DNA from: UBA1181 sp045113275
GTDB taxonomy: Bacteria; Bacteroidota; Bacteroidia; Bacteroidales; Paludibacteraceae
NCBI GenBank assembly: GCA_045113275.1
Contig: JBGUIU010000021.1
Coordinates: 1-41,077 of the forward strand
Direction of reading: 5' to 3'
DNA: 41,077 bases
Under the pieces are notes generated by a model. That model was not told the DNA's origin. It did no database searches and saw only the letters and a list, made by a program, of their open reading frames with translations. The position numbers and the translations under genes were made by a program. This document shows, one piece after another, positions 15,752 to 23,200 of this stretch; within the stretch, counting starts at the first letter, position 1, and each line of letters starts with the position of its first letter.

Positions 15752-16672
15752 ATGACAGAGGAGATATCAGATAGGTTCTATTATACATCTCGTTGTTTAG
15801 TAGGGGCTTTGTTTCTCTTGTCTGCGATTCTGAAATTCATTTCTATTGAGTCTTTTGAATCGTATGTGTTTTCTTTCGGATTTTTCAGCCTGAAATTATC
15901 TTCTTATTTATCTCGGTTTTTGCTGTTTGCAGAGGCTTCATTGGGTATTCTCCTGATTACAACTATAGGGAAGAAGTGGGTAGATTATCTATGTTATTTC
16001 ATGATAACTCTTTTCTCTATTTTCCTTTTCTACTTATTGTATGTGGGGGATGATGGTAACTGTCATTGTATGGGTGAGACGTTCAGTCTTACACCCCTTC
16101 AGTCGTTGCTGAAGAATGCATGGTTGTTACTCTTGCTGTTGTTTGGATCAAAGTGCAAACCGTTTCAGATCAAAAGAGACAGACTCATAATCACTATAGT
16201 GCTAATCGCTTCGTTTGTCTTTGCGTTCATCCAATTACCGGTAGGACTTGGGCAATACAAAGAAACAAAATTTAATGAACAGGCGTATCTTAAACTCCAA
16301 GATGAATATTCTGAATTGAAGACGTTGGATGAGGAGGATAAGGTGGTGCTCTGTTTTTTCAGCGTGAAATGTAAACACTGTAAGATGGCCATGCGTAAGT
16401 TGGAGGTTTGTTTGAAAAGAGCGACTGTCCAACCGACTATCCAATGGGTAGTGTGGGGAGATGACGCTGGATTACAACGGTTCATAGAAGAAACAAGAGT
16501 AGAGCAGCAAAACCATTTTTTCATGTCGCCTATAAAAATGATGCCAGTGACAGAGTATAACGTGCCATTGATCTTGTTTATGCAGCATGGAGAGGTGAAA
16601 GCTAAGATGAGTAATGCTACGTTTGATGAGGCCACATGTGCGGCGTTTCTTAATGCACATGATAGTAATTGA
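15752..16672 (+). CDS. MauE/DoxX-like membrane protein fused to a thioredoxin-like domain
   Basis: This 306-residue protein starts with a four-helix membrane domain (about residues 10-135) resembling MauE/DoxX redox-associated proteins, including a loop with C104-H-C106 and the LTPLQSLLKNAWLLLL segment. A further helix (about 145-163) leads to an extracytoplasmic thioredoxin-like domain (about 170-306) with a C207-K-H-C210 active site after a VVLCFFSVK strand. MauE-type proteins help form disulfides or mature multi-cysteine proteins, and thioredoxin folds exchange disulfides in the periplasm. One chain here could pass electrons between membrane and periplasmic dithiols. It follows a Cys-rich lipoprotein by 6 bases. 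HisA follows after 40 bases and is probably unrelated. Direction of electron flow is unknown. Confidence 0.75.
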   Translation: MTEEISDRFYYTSRCLVGALFLLSAILKFISIESFESYVFSFGFFSLKLSSYLSRFLLFAEASLGILLITTIGKKWVDYLCYFMITLFSIFLFYLLYVGDDGNCHCMGETFSLTPLQSLLKNAWLLLLLLFGSKCKPFQIKRDRLIITIVLIASFVFAFIQLPVGLGQYKETKFNEQAYLKLQDEYSELKTLDEEDKVVLCFFSVKCKHCKMAMRKLEVCLKRATVQPTIQWVVWGDDAGLQRFIEETRVEQQNHFFMSPIKMMPVTEYNVPLILFMQHGEVKAKMSNATFDEATCAAFLNAHDSN

Positions 16673-16712
16673 AAAGAAAAAGTAATAACTATAATAAATT
16701 ATCAGTTGAAGT

Positions 16713-17435
16713 ATGATAGAAATAATTCCTGCAATCGATATTATTGAGGGAAAGTGCGTGAGACTTTCTCAAGGTGATTATGCTCAGAAGAAAGTGTATA
16801 ATGAGAATCCACTTGAAGTGGCGAAGATGTTTGAATCGGTAGGAATTCGTCGTTTGCATTTAGTCGATTTAGATGGTGCAAAGGCAAAGCATATCGTCAA
16901 TTATAAAGTATTAGAAGAGATTGCAACGAAGACCTCTTTAATCATTGATTTCGGGGGCGGACTAAAAAGTGATGAGGATTTATCCATAGCATTTAATTCA
17001 GGTGCTTCAATGGTGACGGGAGGAAGTATAGCAGCAAAAGAACCTGCAGTTTTTTTGTCATGGTTGAACAAGTTTGGTGCAGATAAGATAATATTGGGTG
17101 CCGATGTCAAGGATGAAAAGATTGCTGTTGGAGGATGGATTGAGACCACGCAGTTAGATCTGATGCCGTTTGTGACCAAATTTGTGGAAGAAGGTGTTGA
17201 TAAAGTAATCTGTACCGACATTAGTAAGGACGGAATGTTGAAAGGACCTTCTATAGCGTTATACGAGAAGATATTGACAGAACATCCAGATCTGTATCTG
17301 ATTGCCAGTGGAGGAGTGAGTTCGATGGAGGATATAGAAAATTTGGAAAAAGCAAATGTGCCAGCTGTAATAACAGGGAAAGCCATTTATGAAGGAAGAA
17401 TAAAAATGAATGATTTATCCCGCTTTTTGTCGTAA
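16713..17435 (+). CDS. hisA: Phosphoribosylformimino-5-aminoimidazole carboxamide ribotide isomerase
   Basis: This 240-residue (beta/alpha)8 barrel has the normal length for HisA. The N-terminal IIPAIDIIEGKCVRLSQGDY carries the catalytic Asp 8. The phosphate-binding loops are visible as DFGGGLKSDED and SGGVSSMEDIE near the C-terminus, and CTDISKDGMLKGPS holds the second catalytic Asp. It performs the fourth step of histidine biosynthesis, opening the sugar of ProFAR to PRFAR, in the cytoplasm. hisI follows after 38 bases. hisH and hisF, which often flank hisA, are not next to it. No clear promoter is seen in the 40-base gap upstream, so it may be read with the preceding genes. Confidence 0.96.
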   Translation: MIEIIPAIDIIEGKCVRLSQGDYAQKKVYNENPLEVAKMFESVGIRRLHLVDLDGAKAKHIVNYKVLEEIATKTSLIIDFGGGLKSDEDLSIAFNSGASMVTGGSIAAKEPAVFLSWLNKFGADKIILGADVKDEKIAVGGWIETTQLDLMPFVTKFVEEGVDKVICTDISKDGMLKGPSIALYEKILTEHPDLYLIASGGVSSMEDIENLEKANVPAVITGKAIYEGRIKMNDLSRFLS

Positions 17436-17473
17436 ATTTTGTAACTTCGCAAACAGAAAAATAGATAATCATT

Positions 17474-17785
17474 ATGGATTTGGATTTCGATAAAATGGAT
17501 GGTTTGGTACCTGCTATCATTCAGGATGCAGACACGAGAGTGGTGTTGATGTTGGGATTTATGAATGAAGATGCATACAAGAAAACGGTGGAGACAGGGA
17601 AAGTAACTTTTTTTAGTCGGACGAAACAACGTTTGTGGACTAAGGGAGAGACCAGTGGGAATTTCTTGAATGTCGTATCAATAAAAGTTGATTGCGATAA
17701 AGATACCCTGCTGATTAAGGTACATCCAGTCGGACCTGTATGCCATACAGGTACGGATACGTGTTGGGGAGAAGAAAATAAATAA
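17474..17785 (+). CDS. hisI: Phosphoribosyl-AMP cyclohydrolase, stand-alone (no HisE domain)
   Basis: This 103-residue protein has the complete HisI domain: the MLGFMNEDAYKKT start, the FFSRTKQRLWTKGETSGN block, and the zinc-binding Cys residues in VDCD and VCHTGTDTCW. It hydrolyses phosphoribosyl-AMP to ProFAR in the cytoplasm. In many Bacteroidota HisI is fused to a C-terminal HisE (phosphoribosyl-ATP pyrophosphatase) domain giving about 200 residues. Here the reading frame stops just after the CW motif (GEENK then TAA), and the next gene begins 11 bases later, so HisE is not encoded at this place. Either HisE is a separate gene elsewhere or the pathway is incomplete. Downstream sequence gives no sign of a decayed HisE part. 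Confidence 0.93.
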   Translation: MDLDFDKMDGLVPAIIQDADTRVVLMLGFMNEDAYKKTVETGKVTFFSRTKQRLWTKGETSGNFLNVVSIKVDCDKDTLLIKVHPVGPVCHTGTDTCWGEENK

Positions 17786-17796
17786 AACCAATTAAT

Positions 17797-18504
17797 ATGT
17801 CTTTAATCGAATATAAGAATGTTTCAATAATACGTCAGGAGCAGACGGTATTAAAGAATATTTCCCTTTCAGTGGAACCTAAGGATTTTATATTCTTGTT
17901 AGGAAAAGTGGGAAGTGGAAAGAGTACATTCTTGAAATCGCTTTATTGCGAGGTCCCAATTGAATCTGGAGAAGCGAGAGTGTTGGATTATGATTTATGT
18001 AAAATAAAGAATCGTCACATACCTTATTTGCGTCGTCAAATGGGTATTGTGTTCCAAGACTTCCAGTTGTTGCCCGATCGTACAGTGGAACAGAATCTTA
18101 TTTTTGTATTAAAAGCAACTCAGCAGTGTTCAAAGAAAGAAATACCTGATCGAGTGGAAGAGGTTCTCAAATATGTGGGAATGAGTAGGAAGGGTTATCG
18201 TATGCCTCATGAGTTATCAGGAGGAGAACAACAAAGAATCGTTATAGCAAGAGCTTTGTTGAACCATCCTAAAATACTTTTGGCAGATGAACCAACAGGT
18301 AATTTAGACCCTCAGACAGGAGAAGATTTGATGAATCTATTTTATAAAATATCTCAGGAGGGAACAGCGGTGATCATGTCCACACATAATTTGAAATGGA
18401 CAGAACTCATAAAAGGAAGAGTTTTCAATTGTGAAAACGGTATGCTTCTAGAATGTCTTTCTCATTCGCCTGAGGAACAAGAGCTTAGTATAAATGATAA
18501 TTGA
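17797..18504 (+). CDS. ftsE: FtsE-like ABC transporter ATPase
   Basis: This 235-residue ABC ATPase of the FtsE/LolD/MacB group has Walker A GKVGSGKS at residues 36-43, Q-loop VFQDFQLLPDRT, signature LSGGEQQR, Walker B ILLADEPTG and the STHN switch. The pattern FQDFQLLPDRTVEQN is characteristic of FtsE. FtsE works with the membrane protein FtsX to activate peptidoglycan hydrolases at the division site. ftsX is not adjacent. The gene sits 11 bases after hisI and 10 bases before metF, so it is co-transcribed with metabolic genes. A LolD-like role cannot be fully excluded, but no lolC/E-type permease is nearby. Confidence 0.87.
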   Translation: MSLIEYKNVSIIRQEQTVLKNISLSVEPKDFIFLLGKVGSGKSTFLKSLYCEVPIESGEARVLDYDLCKIKNRHIPYLRRQMGIVFQDFQLLPDRTVEQNLIFVLKATQQCSKKEIPDRVEEVLKYVGMSRKGYRMPHELSGGEQQRIVIARALLNHPKILLADEPTGNLDPQTGEDLMNLFYKISQEGTAVIMSTHNLKWTELIKGRVFNCENGMLLECLSHSPEEQELSINDN

Positions 18505-18514
18505 CTTGTGAGTT

Positions 18515-19471
18515 ATGAGTGTAAGGGATTTAATCTTAAATAGTAAAAAAACAGCTTTTTCATTTGAAATTTTACCGCCATTGAAGGGGAATGGTATCGA
18601 AGCCATTTATCAAACTATAGATGAACTGATAGAGTTTGACCCTAAATATATTGATATAACAACTCACCGTAGTCAGTTAATATATCGGACATTGGAAAAT
18701 GGATTGTATCAGTGCGAACGAGTACGTCAGCGCCCAGGTACAGTTGCTGTGGCGGCGGCAATAAAAAACAAATACAATATTGATGTTGTCCCTCATATTT
18801 TGTGTAGCGGATTCTCTCGTGAAGATACTGAATATGTGTTGATTGATTTAGATTTCCTTGGAATCTATGATTTGTTGTTGCTGCGTGGAGATAAAGCAAA
18901 ACATGAGAATGCTTTTATGCCTAGTGATGAAGGATATGCACATGCATCAGAGTTGCAGGAACAGATCAATCGATTTAATGAAGGTTATTTTATCGATGGA
19001 ACGAAACAGAAACATGTTCGTACCAATTTCTTCTCTTACGGTGTCGCTGGATATCCAGAGAAACATGAGGAGGCTCCTAATGTAGAATCTGATATATATT
19101 GGTTGAAGAAGAAAATTGAATCTGGTGCGGAATATGTGGTGACACAAATGTTTTTTGACAACAAGAAATATTTCTCCTTTGTTGAAAGATGTCGAAAAGA
19201 AGGAATTACGGTTCCAATTATTCCAGGCGTAAAACCTATTACCGCATTGAAACAGTTGACAAGTTTACCTAAAACATTTCATTTGGATATGCCAGAAGAA
19301 CTTGTTACGGAGTTGCGGAAATGTAAAAGTGATGAAGATGCTCGTCAGGTGGGTATAGAGTGGTGTACGATGCAATCAAAAGAGTTGATTGCTAATGGGG
19401 TGCCAAGCATCCATTATTATTCTATGTCCACGGCAAGAAGTATCAAAGAGATAGCTAAGAGAGTGTATTAA
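18515..19471 (+). CDS. metF: 5,10-methylenetetrahydrofolate reductase
   Basis: This 318-residue FAD enzyme has the normal length. The N-terminal FSFEILPPLKGNG motif carries the catalytic Glu, and ITTHRSQ and LLLRGDKA form the folate/FAD site. The segment VVTQMFFDNKKYFSFVERCRKEGI is typical of MetF. It reduces 5,10-methylene-THF to 5-methyl-THF for methionine synthesis in the cytoplasm. It follows ftsE by 10 bases. The window also holds folC, which polyglutamylates the folate cofactor, though in a different unit. A seven-base hairpin overlaps the stop codon. Confidence 0.95.
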   Translation: MSVRDLILNSKKTAFSFEILPPLKGNGIEAIYQTIDELIEFDPKYIDITTHRSQLIYRTLENGLYQCERVRQRPGTVAVAAAIKNKYNIDVVPHILCSGFSREDTEYVLIDLDFLGIYDLLLLRGDKAKHENAFMPSDEGYAHASELQEQINRFNEGYFIDGTKQKHVRTNFFSYGVAGYPEKHEEAPNVESDIYWLKKKIESGAEYVVTQMFFDNKKYFSFVERCRKEGITVPIIPGVKPITALKQLTSLPKTFHLDMPEELVTELRKCKSDEDARQVGIEWCTMQSKELIANGVPSIHYYSMSTARSIKEIAKRVY

Positions 19472-19485
19472 GGCAGGTTGCCTTA
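19469..19485 (+). other. Hairpin overlapping the metF stop codon
   Basis: TAAGGCA (19469-19475) and TGCCTTA (19479-19485) form a perfect seven-base stem with a three-base loop that includes the metF stop. No T run follows, so it is a weak terminator at best or a transcript-stabilising end. Confidence 0.3.
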
Positions 19486-19516
19486 TAATGAGATAATGCC
19501 ATAATTTAAAATAACG

Positions 19517-19768
19517 GTGGGAAGCTTAATACTATTCATATTGGTAATTCTTTTGGCAATTGTCGTCTTTGTGTTCTCAATTGTTGGAAGATTCTTGAGA
19601 GGCTTCTTTTCTATATTCAGGGGAGGTTCCGGAACGAAGGAAAGAAGAAGTAGCGTCTCTGAAGAGAATTATGATGTGGTACAGTCGGAAGAAGGTGCTG
19701 TCCGTATGCGGAAATTTAAAACATTGGCAGAGGATTCCGAGTATGAAGAATGTGTGACGGAAAATTAA
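19517..19768 (+). CDS. DUF4834 family small membrane protein (GTG start)
   Basis: This 83-residue protein has one hydrophobic N-terminal helix (about residues 2-24), then a glycine/arginine-rich junction (FRGGSGTKERRSS) and a charged cytoplasmic tail ending near EDSEYEE. This matches the layout of DUF4834 proteins of Bacteroidota, whose function is unknown. The start is a GTG; the only upstream ATG (19496) is followed at once by a stop in its frame. It lies between metF and gpmI, 45 bases after metF and 34 before gpmI. Confidence 0.75.
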   Translation: MGSLILFILVILLAIVVFVFSIVGRFLRGFFSIFRGGSGTKERRSSVSEENYDVVQSEEGAVRMRKFKTLAEDSEYEECVTEN

Positions 19769-19802
19769 ACTAAACAGGAAATAATAATAAAAATAAAATA
19801 AA

Positions 19803-21326
19803 ATGAATAAGAAAGTATTATTAATGATCCTCGATGGTTGGGGATTTGGAGACAAAACAAAATCAGATGCAATTTCATCAACACCTACTCCTTATTGGGA
19901 TTCTTTGTTGAAAAATTATCCTTATTCACAGTTGCAGGCCTCTGGTGAGTTCGTTGGATTACCAGATGGACAGATGGGTAATTCAGAGGTAGGCCATTTG
20001 AATATCGGTGCAGGTCGTATTGTTTATCAAGATTTGGTAAAGATCAATATAGCATGTCGCGAAAATACAATCTTGGAGAATCCTGAGGTTAAGAGTGCGT
20101 TTTCATACGCTAAGGAAAAAGGAAAACAGATCCATTTCATGGGTTTGGTATCCAATGGTGGTGTTCACTCTTCTTTGGATCATTTGTTCAAATTGATTGA
20201 GATCTCTAAGGCATATGGATTGGACAAAACATTTGTTCACTGTTTCATGGACGGACGTGATACTGACCCTAAGAGTGGTAAAGGTTTCATTGAACAATTG
20301 GAGGCTCAGTTAGCTAAAAATACAGGTAAGATTGCTTCTATTATCGGTCGTTTCTATGCTATGGATCGTGATAAACGTTGGGAGCGTATCAAGGAGGCTT
20401 ACGACTTGCTGATTGAAGGTAAGGGTAAACCTGCTACAGATATGGTGAAGGCGATGGAAGAGTCTTATGCAGATGGTGTGACAGATGAGTTTGTTAAACC
20501 TATTGCAAGAGTTGAAAATGGCAAACCTGTCGGAACAATCCAAGAAGGTGATGTTGTTATCTTCTTCAACTACCGTAATGACCGTGCGAAGGAGTTGACT
20601 GTTGTCTTGACTCAAAAGGATATGCCAGAAGCAGGTATGAAGACGATTAAGGATTTGCAATACTATTGCATGACTCCATACGATTCTTCATTCACAGGTG
20701 TTCATATCTTATTCAATAAAGAGAATGTGATGAACACATTAGGAGAAGTTGTTTCTAAGTCAGGCATGAAGCAGTTGCATATCGCAGAAACAGAGAAATA
20801 TGCACACGTAACATTCTTCTTCAACGGAGGTAGAGAAGAGCCTTACGAGAATGAAGATCGTATCTTGGTTCCATCTCCTAAAGTAGCTACATACGATTTG
20901 AAGCCAGAGATGAGTGCTTACGAAGTAAAAGATAAATTGGTTGAGGCTATCGGTACAAAGAAATATGAGTGGATCGTTGTCAACTATGCTAATGGTGATA
21001 TGGTCGGCCATACAGGAATTTATTCAGCAATTGAAAAAGCAGTAGTAGCTATTGATAATTGTGTGAAAGATACTGTTGAGGCATGTAAAGCAAATGGATA
21101 TGATGTGATCATCATAGCAGACCATGGAAACTGTGATAATGCTATAAATGCAGACGGTACGCCAAATACTGCTCATTCATTGAATCCAGTTCCATTTGTA
21201 TATGTAAGTGATAAGAAAGATGCAAAGGTTGAGGCTGGTAAACTAGCTGATGTTGCACCTTCTATCTTGCATATATTAGGCATTGCACAACCAGCTGAGA
21301 TGACAGGAAAGTGCTTGATTAAGTAA
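19803..21326 (+). CDS. gpmI: 2,3-bisphosphoglycerate-independent phosphoglycerate mutase
   Basis: This 507-residue alkaline-phosphatase-superfamily enzyme has normal length. The first metal ligand is in LILDGWGF (D11), and the nucleophile Ser 61 is in GQMGNSEVGHLNIGAG. The inserted transferase domain has HCFMDGRDTDP and IGRFYAMDRDKRWER, and the C-terminal VNYANGDMVGHTG and IIADHGNCD motifs supply the remaining Mn/Zn ligands. It interconverts 3- and 2-phosphoglycerate in glycolysis and gluconeogenesis in the cytoplasm. Codon choice is biased (GGT, CGT, GTT, AAC), in keeping with strong expression of a glycolytic gene. A hairpin follows the stop by 21 bases. Confidence 0.97.
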   Translation: MNKKVLLMILDGWGFGDKTKSDAISSTPTPYWDSLLKNYPYSQLQASGEFVGLPDGQMGNSEVGHLNIGAGRIVYQDLVKINIACRENTILENPEVKSAFSYAKEKGKQIHFMGLVSNGGVHSSLDHLFKLIEISKAYGLDKTFVHCFMDGRDTDPKSGKGFIEQLEAQLAKNTGKIASIIGRFYAMDRDKRWERIKEAYDLLIEGKGKPATDMVKAMEESYADGVTDEFVKPIARVENGKPVGTIQEGDVVIFFNYRNDRAKELTVVLTQKDMPEAGMKTIKDLQYYCMTPYDSSFTGVHILFNKENVMNTLGEVVSKSGMKQLHIAETEKYAHVTFFFNGGREEPYENEDRILVPSPKVATYDLKPEMSAYEVKDKLVEAIGTKKYEWIVVNYANGDMVGHTGIYSAIEKAVVAIDNCVKDTVEACKANGYDVIIIADHGNCDNAINADGTPNTAHSLNPVPFVYVSDKKDAKVEAGKLADVAPSILHILGIAQPAEMTGKCLIK

Positions 21327-21347
21327 AAAAAAGAATAAAATAATGAA

Positions 21348-21387
21348 GAAGGAGAGATATCGTCAGGGTGTCTCTCCTTCGTTGTTT
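21348..21387 (+). terminator. Hairpin terminator after gpmI
   Basis: GAAGGAGAGA (21348-21357) pairs perfectly with TCTCTCCTTC (21371-21380), with one or two further inner pairs. GTTGTTTT follows, a moderate T-rich tail. Confidence 0.7.
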
Positions 21388-21501
21388 TGCGTTAATCTGC
21401 AAGCTGAAAAAGAGGATTTAGTTGTGAGAATCAGCCTATCTCACTTTGACTATTGTTAGTAATTCTTCCCTTATTCTTTTGGCAATAACAATAAAAAATG
21501 C

Positions 21502-21525
21502 GAATATTGCATAATATTCTTTTTT
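21502..21525 (+). other. AT-rich hairpin plus T run upstream of the metallopeptidase gene
   Basis: GAATATT (21502-21508) and AATATTC (21513-21519) form a seven-base stem with a GCAT loop; six T follow (21520-21525) and six A precede it (21493-21498). It could be a second or bidirectional terminator, or an attenuator in the leader of the gene at 21569. The gap 21388-21500 shows no convincing promoter (TCACTTTG at 21441-21448 has one mismatch). Confidence 0.35.
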
Positions 21526-21568
21526 AGTTAGTTAAAAAATTTAATGAATAACAAAAACATAGAATAAT

Positions 21569-22441
21569 ATGAAATTAACAGGAAGACGTGAAAGTTCCAA
21601 TGTGGACGATAGAAGATCAAGAGGGACAGCAACGAAGGCTGGTTTAGGCCTTGGCGGTATGTTGTTGATAGCCGTAATGGCCTATTTTACATCAGGTGGA
21701 GATATGGGTCAAGTGATTAATGCTGTTGTAGAAAATGCTGCTACAGAGACCGTAACATCAGGTGGTGAAGCTTATACTCCGACACAAGAGGAGGAAGAGT
21801 TGGCTACATTTGCAAAGCAGATATTAGCTGGAACAGAGGATGTTTGGACTGACCAGTTTAAGAAAATGGGTAGAACCTATCATGCACCAAGACTTGTATT
21901 GTTCCATGGTAGTGTTTCTTCAGGATGTGGTAATGCATCTACTTCATCAGGACCATTTTATTGTTCTGCCGATCAATCAGTCTATATTGATTTGGAGTTT
22001 TTCACTACGATGAGAAAACAATTTGGCACAGCGGGTGATTTTGCTTATGCCTATGTGATTGCTCATGAAGTTGGTCATCACGTTCAAAATGAATTGGGTA
22101 TCTTATCTCAAGTTCATCAGAGAATGAGTCGCTCATCAGAGAAAGAGTCTAATCAATGGAGTGTTCGATTGGAATTACAGGCTGATTTCTTTGCAGGATG
22201 TTGGGCTTTTCATGATAACAAGATGTTCAACTCCTTGGAGGATGGTGATATAGAGGAAGGTTTAGCTATCGCTGCAAGAATTGGAGATGATTATCTTCAA
22301 AAGCAAGCATATGGATATACGATTCCAGAATCATTTAACCATGGAACTTCTGCACAACGTTCAAAATGGTTGAGAAAAGGTATCAGCAGAGGTGATTTGA
22401 ATGAGAGTGATACATATAACATCCCATATAATGAGTTGTAA
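21569..22441 (+). CDS. Neutral zinc metallopeptidase family membrane protein (YpfJ/KPN_02809 type)
   Basis: This 290-residue protein has an N-terminal polar segment (MKLTGRRESSNVDDRRS), one membrane helix (about residues 25-42) and an extracytoplasmic zincin domain. The zinc motif is H166-E-V-G-H170, followed by ELQADFFAGCWAF, where Glu or Asp could complete the site. Conserved SSGCGNASTSSGPFYCSADQSVYID and the C-terminal HGTSAQRSKWLRKG are hallmarks of the family that includes E. coli YpfJ. Substrates are unknown; a role in envelope protein quality control is often suggested. dapB follows after 24 bases. Confidence 0.92.
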   Translation: MKLTGRRESSNVDDRRSRGTATKAGLGLGGMLLIAVMAYFTSGGDMGQVINAVVENAATETVTSGGEAYTPTQEEEELATFAKQILAGTEDVWTDQFKKMGRTYHAPRLVLFHGSVSSGCGNASTSSGPFYCSADQSVYIDLEFFTTMRKQFGTAGDFAYAYVIAHEVGHHVQNELGILSQVHQRMSRSSEKESNQWSVRLELQADFFAGCWAFHDNKMFNSLEDGDIEEGLAIAARIGDDYLQKQAYGYTIPESFNHGTSAQRSKWLRKGISRGDLNESDTYNIPYNEL

Positions 22442-22465
22442 TTTTAGAATAAAAAAAGAAAAAAG

Positions 22466-23182
22466 ATGAAAGTTGCTTTGATTGGTTACGGGAAAATGGG
22501 TAAAATCATTGAACGTATTGCGAAGAGTCGTGGACATGAAATAGTATCGATTATTGATATAGACAATCTATCAGATTTCGAATCTGATGCATTTAAGAGT
22601 GCGGATGTTGCCATTGAGTTCACTCGTCCGGATACAGCTATTACGAATATTCGTAAATGTTTTAAGGCAAATGTTCCTGTGGTTGTAGGTACAACAGGAT
22701 GGAATGTTGAAGAGGTGAAGGATGAACTGGAGAGAGGAAATCATACATTGTTTGTTTCTTCTAATTTCAGTATCGGTGTCAACATCTTTATGGCAGTCAA
22801 TAATTATCTGGCAAAGTTGATGAACCGTTTTGACAACTATAATGTAGAGATGACAGAGGTGCATCATGTTCATAAATTGGATGCTCCAAGTGGAACGGCA
22901 ATTACGTTGGCAGAGGGTGTGTTGAAGAACTTGGATAGAAAAACAGCGTGGACAAAAGAGGTGGAAAAGACACCGTCTGATTTAGCGATCAAATCTATTC
23001 GTGAAGGTGAAGTGCCAGGAATTCATACTATTCGTTATGAGTCGGATGTTGATTCCATATCTATTACACATGATGCGAAGAGTCGTGAAGGTTTTGCGTT
23101 GGGCGCTGTTGTGGCAGCAGAATTCGCAGCTGACAAGAAAGGTCTATTAGGTATGTCAGATATGTTTGACTTCTTAAAATAA
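22466..23182 (+). CDS. dapB: 4-hydroxy-tetrahydrodipicolinate reductase
   Basis: This 238-residue protein is of near-normal length for DapB. The N-terminal ALIGYGKMGKIIE is the dinucleotide-binding GxGxxG loop, and VVVGTTGWN and SSNFSIGVN are typical. The catalytic/substrate signature reads EVHHVHKLDAPSGTA. It reduces the dipicolinate intermediate with NAD(P)H in the lysine/diaminopimelate pathway, which supplies both protein synthesis and peptidoglycan. The gene is 24 bases after the peptidase gene and 18 bases before lepB, a dapB-lepB arrangement that is common in Bacteroidota. Confidence 0.96.
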   Translation: MKVALIGYGKMGKIIERIAKSRGHEIVSIIDIDNLSDFESDAFKSADVAIEFTRPDTAITNIRKCFKANVPVVVGTTGWNVEEVKDELERGNHTLFVSSNFSIGVNIFMAVNNYLAKLMNRFDNYNVEMTEVHHVHKLDAPSGTAITLAEGVLKNLDRKTAWTKEVEKTPSDLAIKSIREGEVPGIHTIRYESDVDSISITHDAKSREGFALGAVVAAEFAADKKGLLGMSDMFDFLK

Positions 23183-23200
23183 ATTATAATAACGAAATTT

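Noticed and set aside
17442..17449. TAACTTCG between hisA and hisI as a separate promoter for hisI
   Set aside because: One mismatch in the -7 box and the nearest TTTTG is only 12 bases away, so spacing does not fit.
21343..21459. A 38-codon open frame (ATG to TAG) downstream of gpmI
   Set aside because: It overlaps the gpmI terminator hairpin, has no promoter, and its peptide has no recognisable features.
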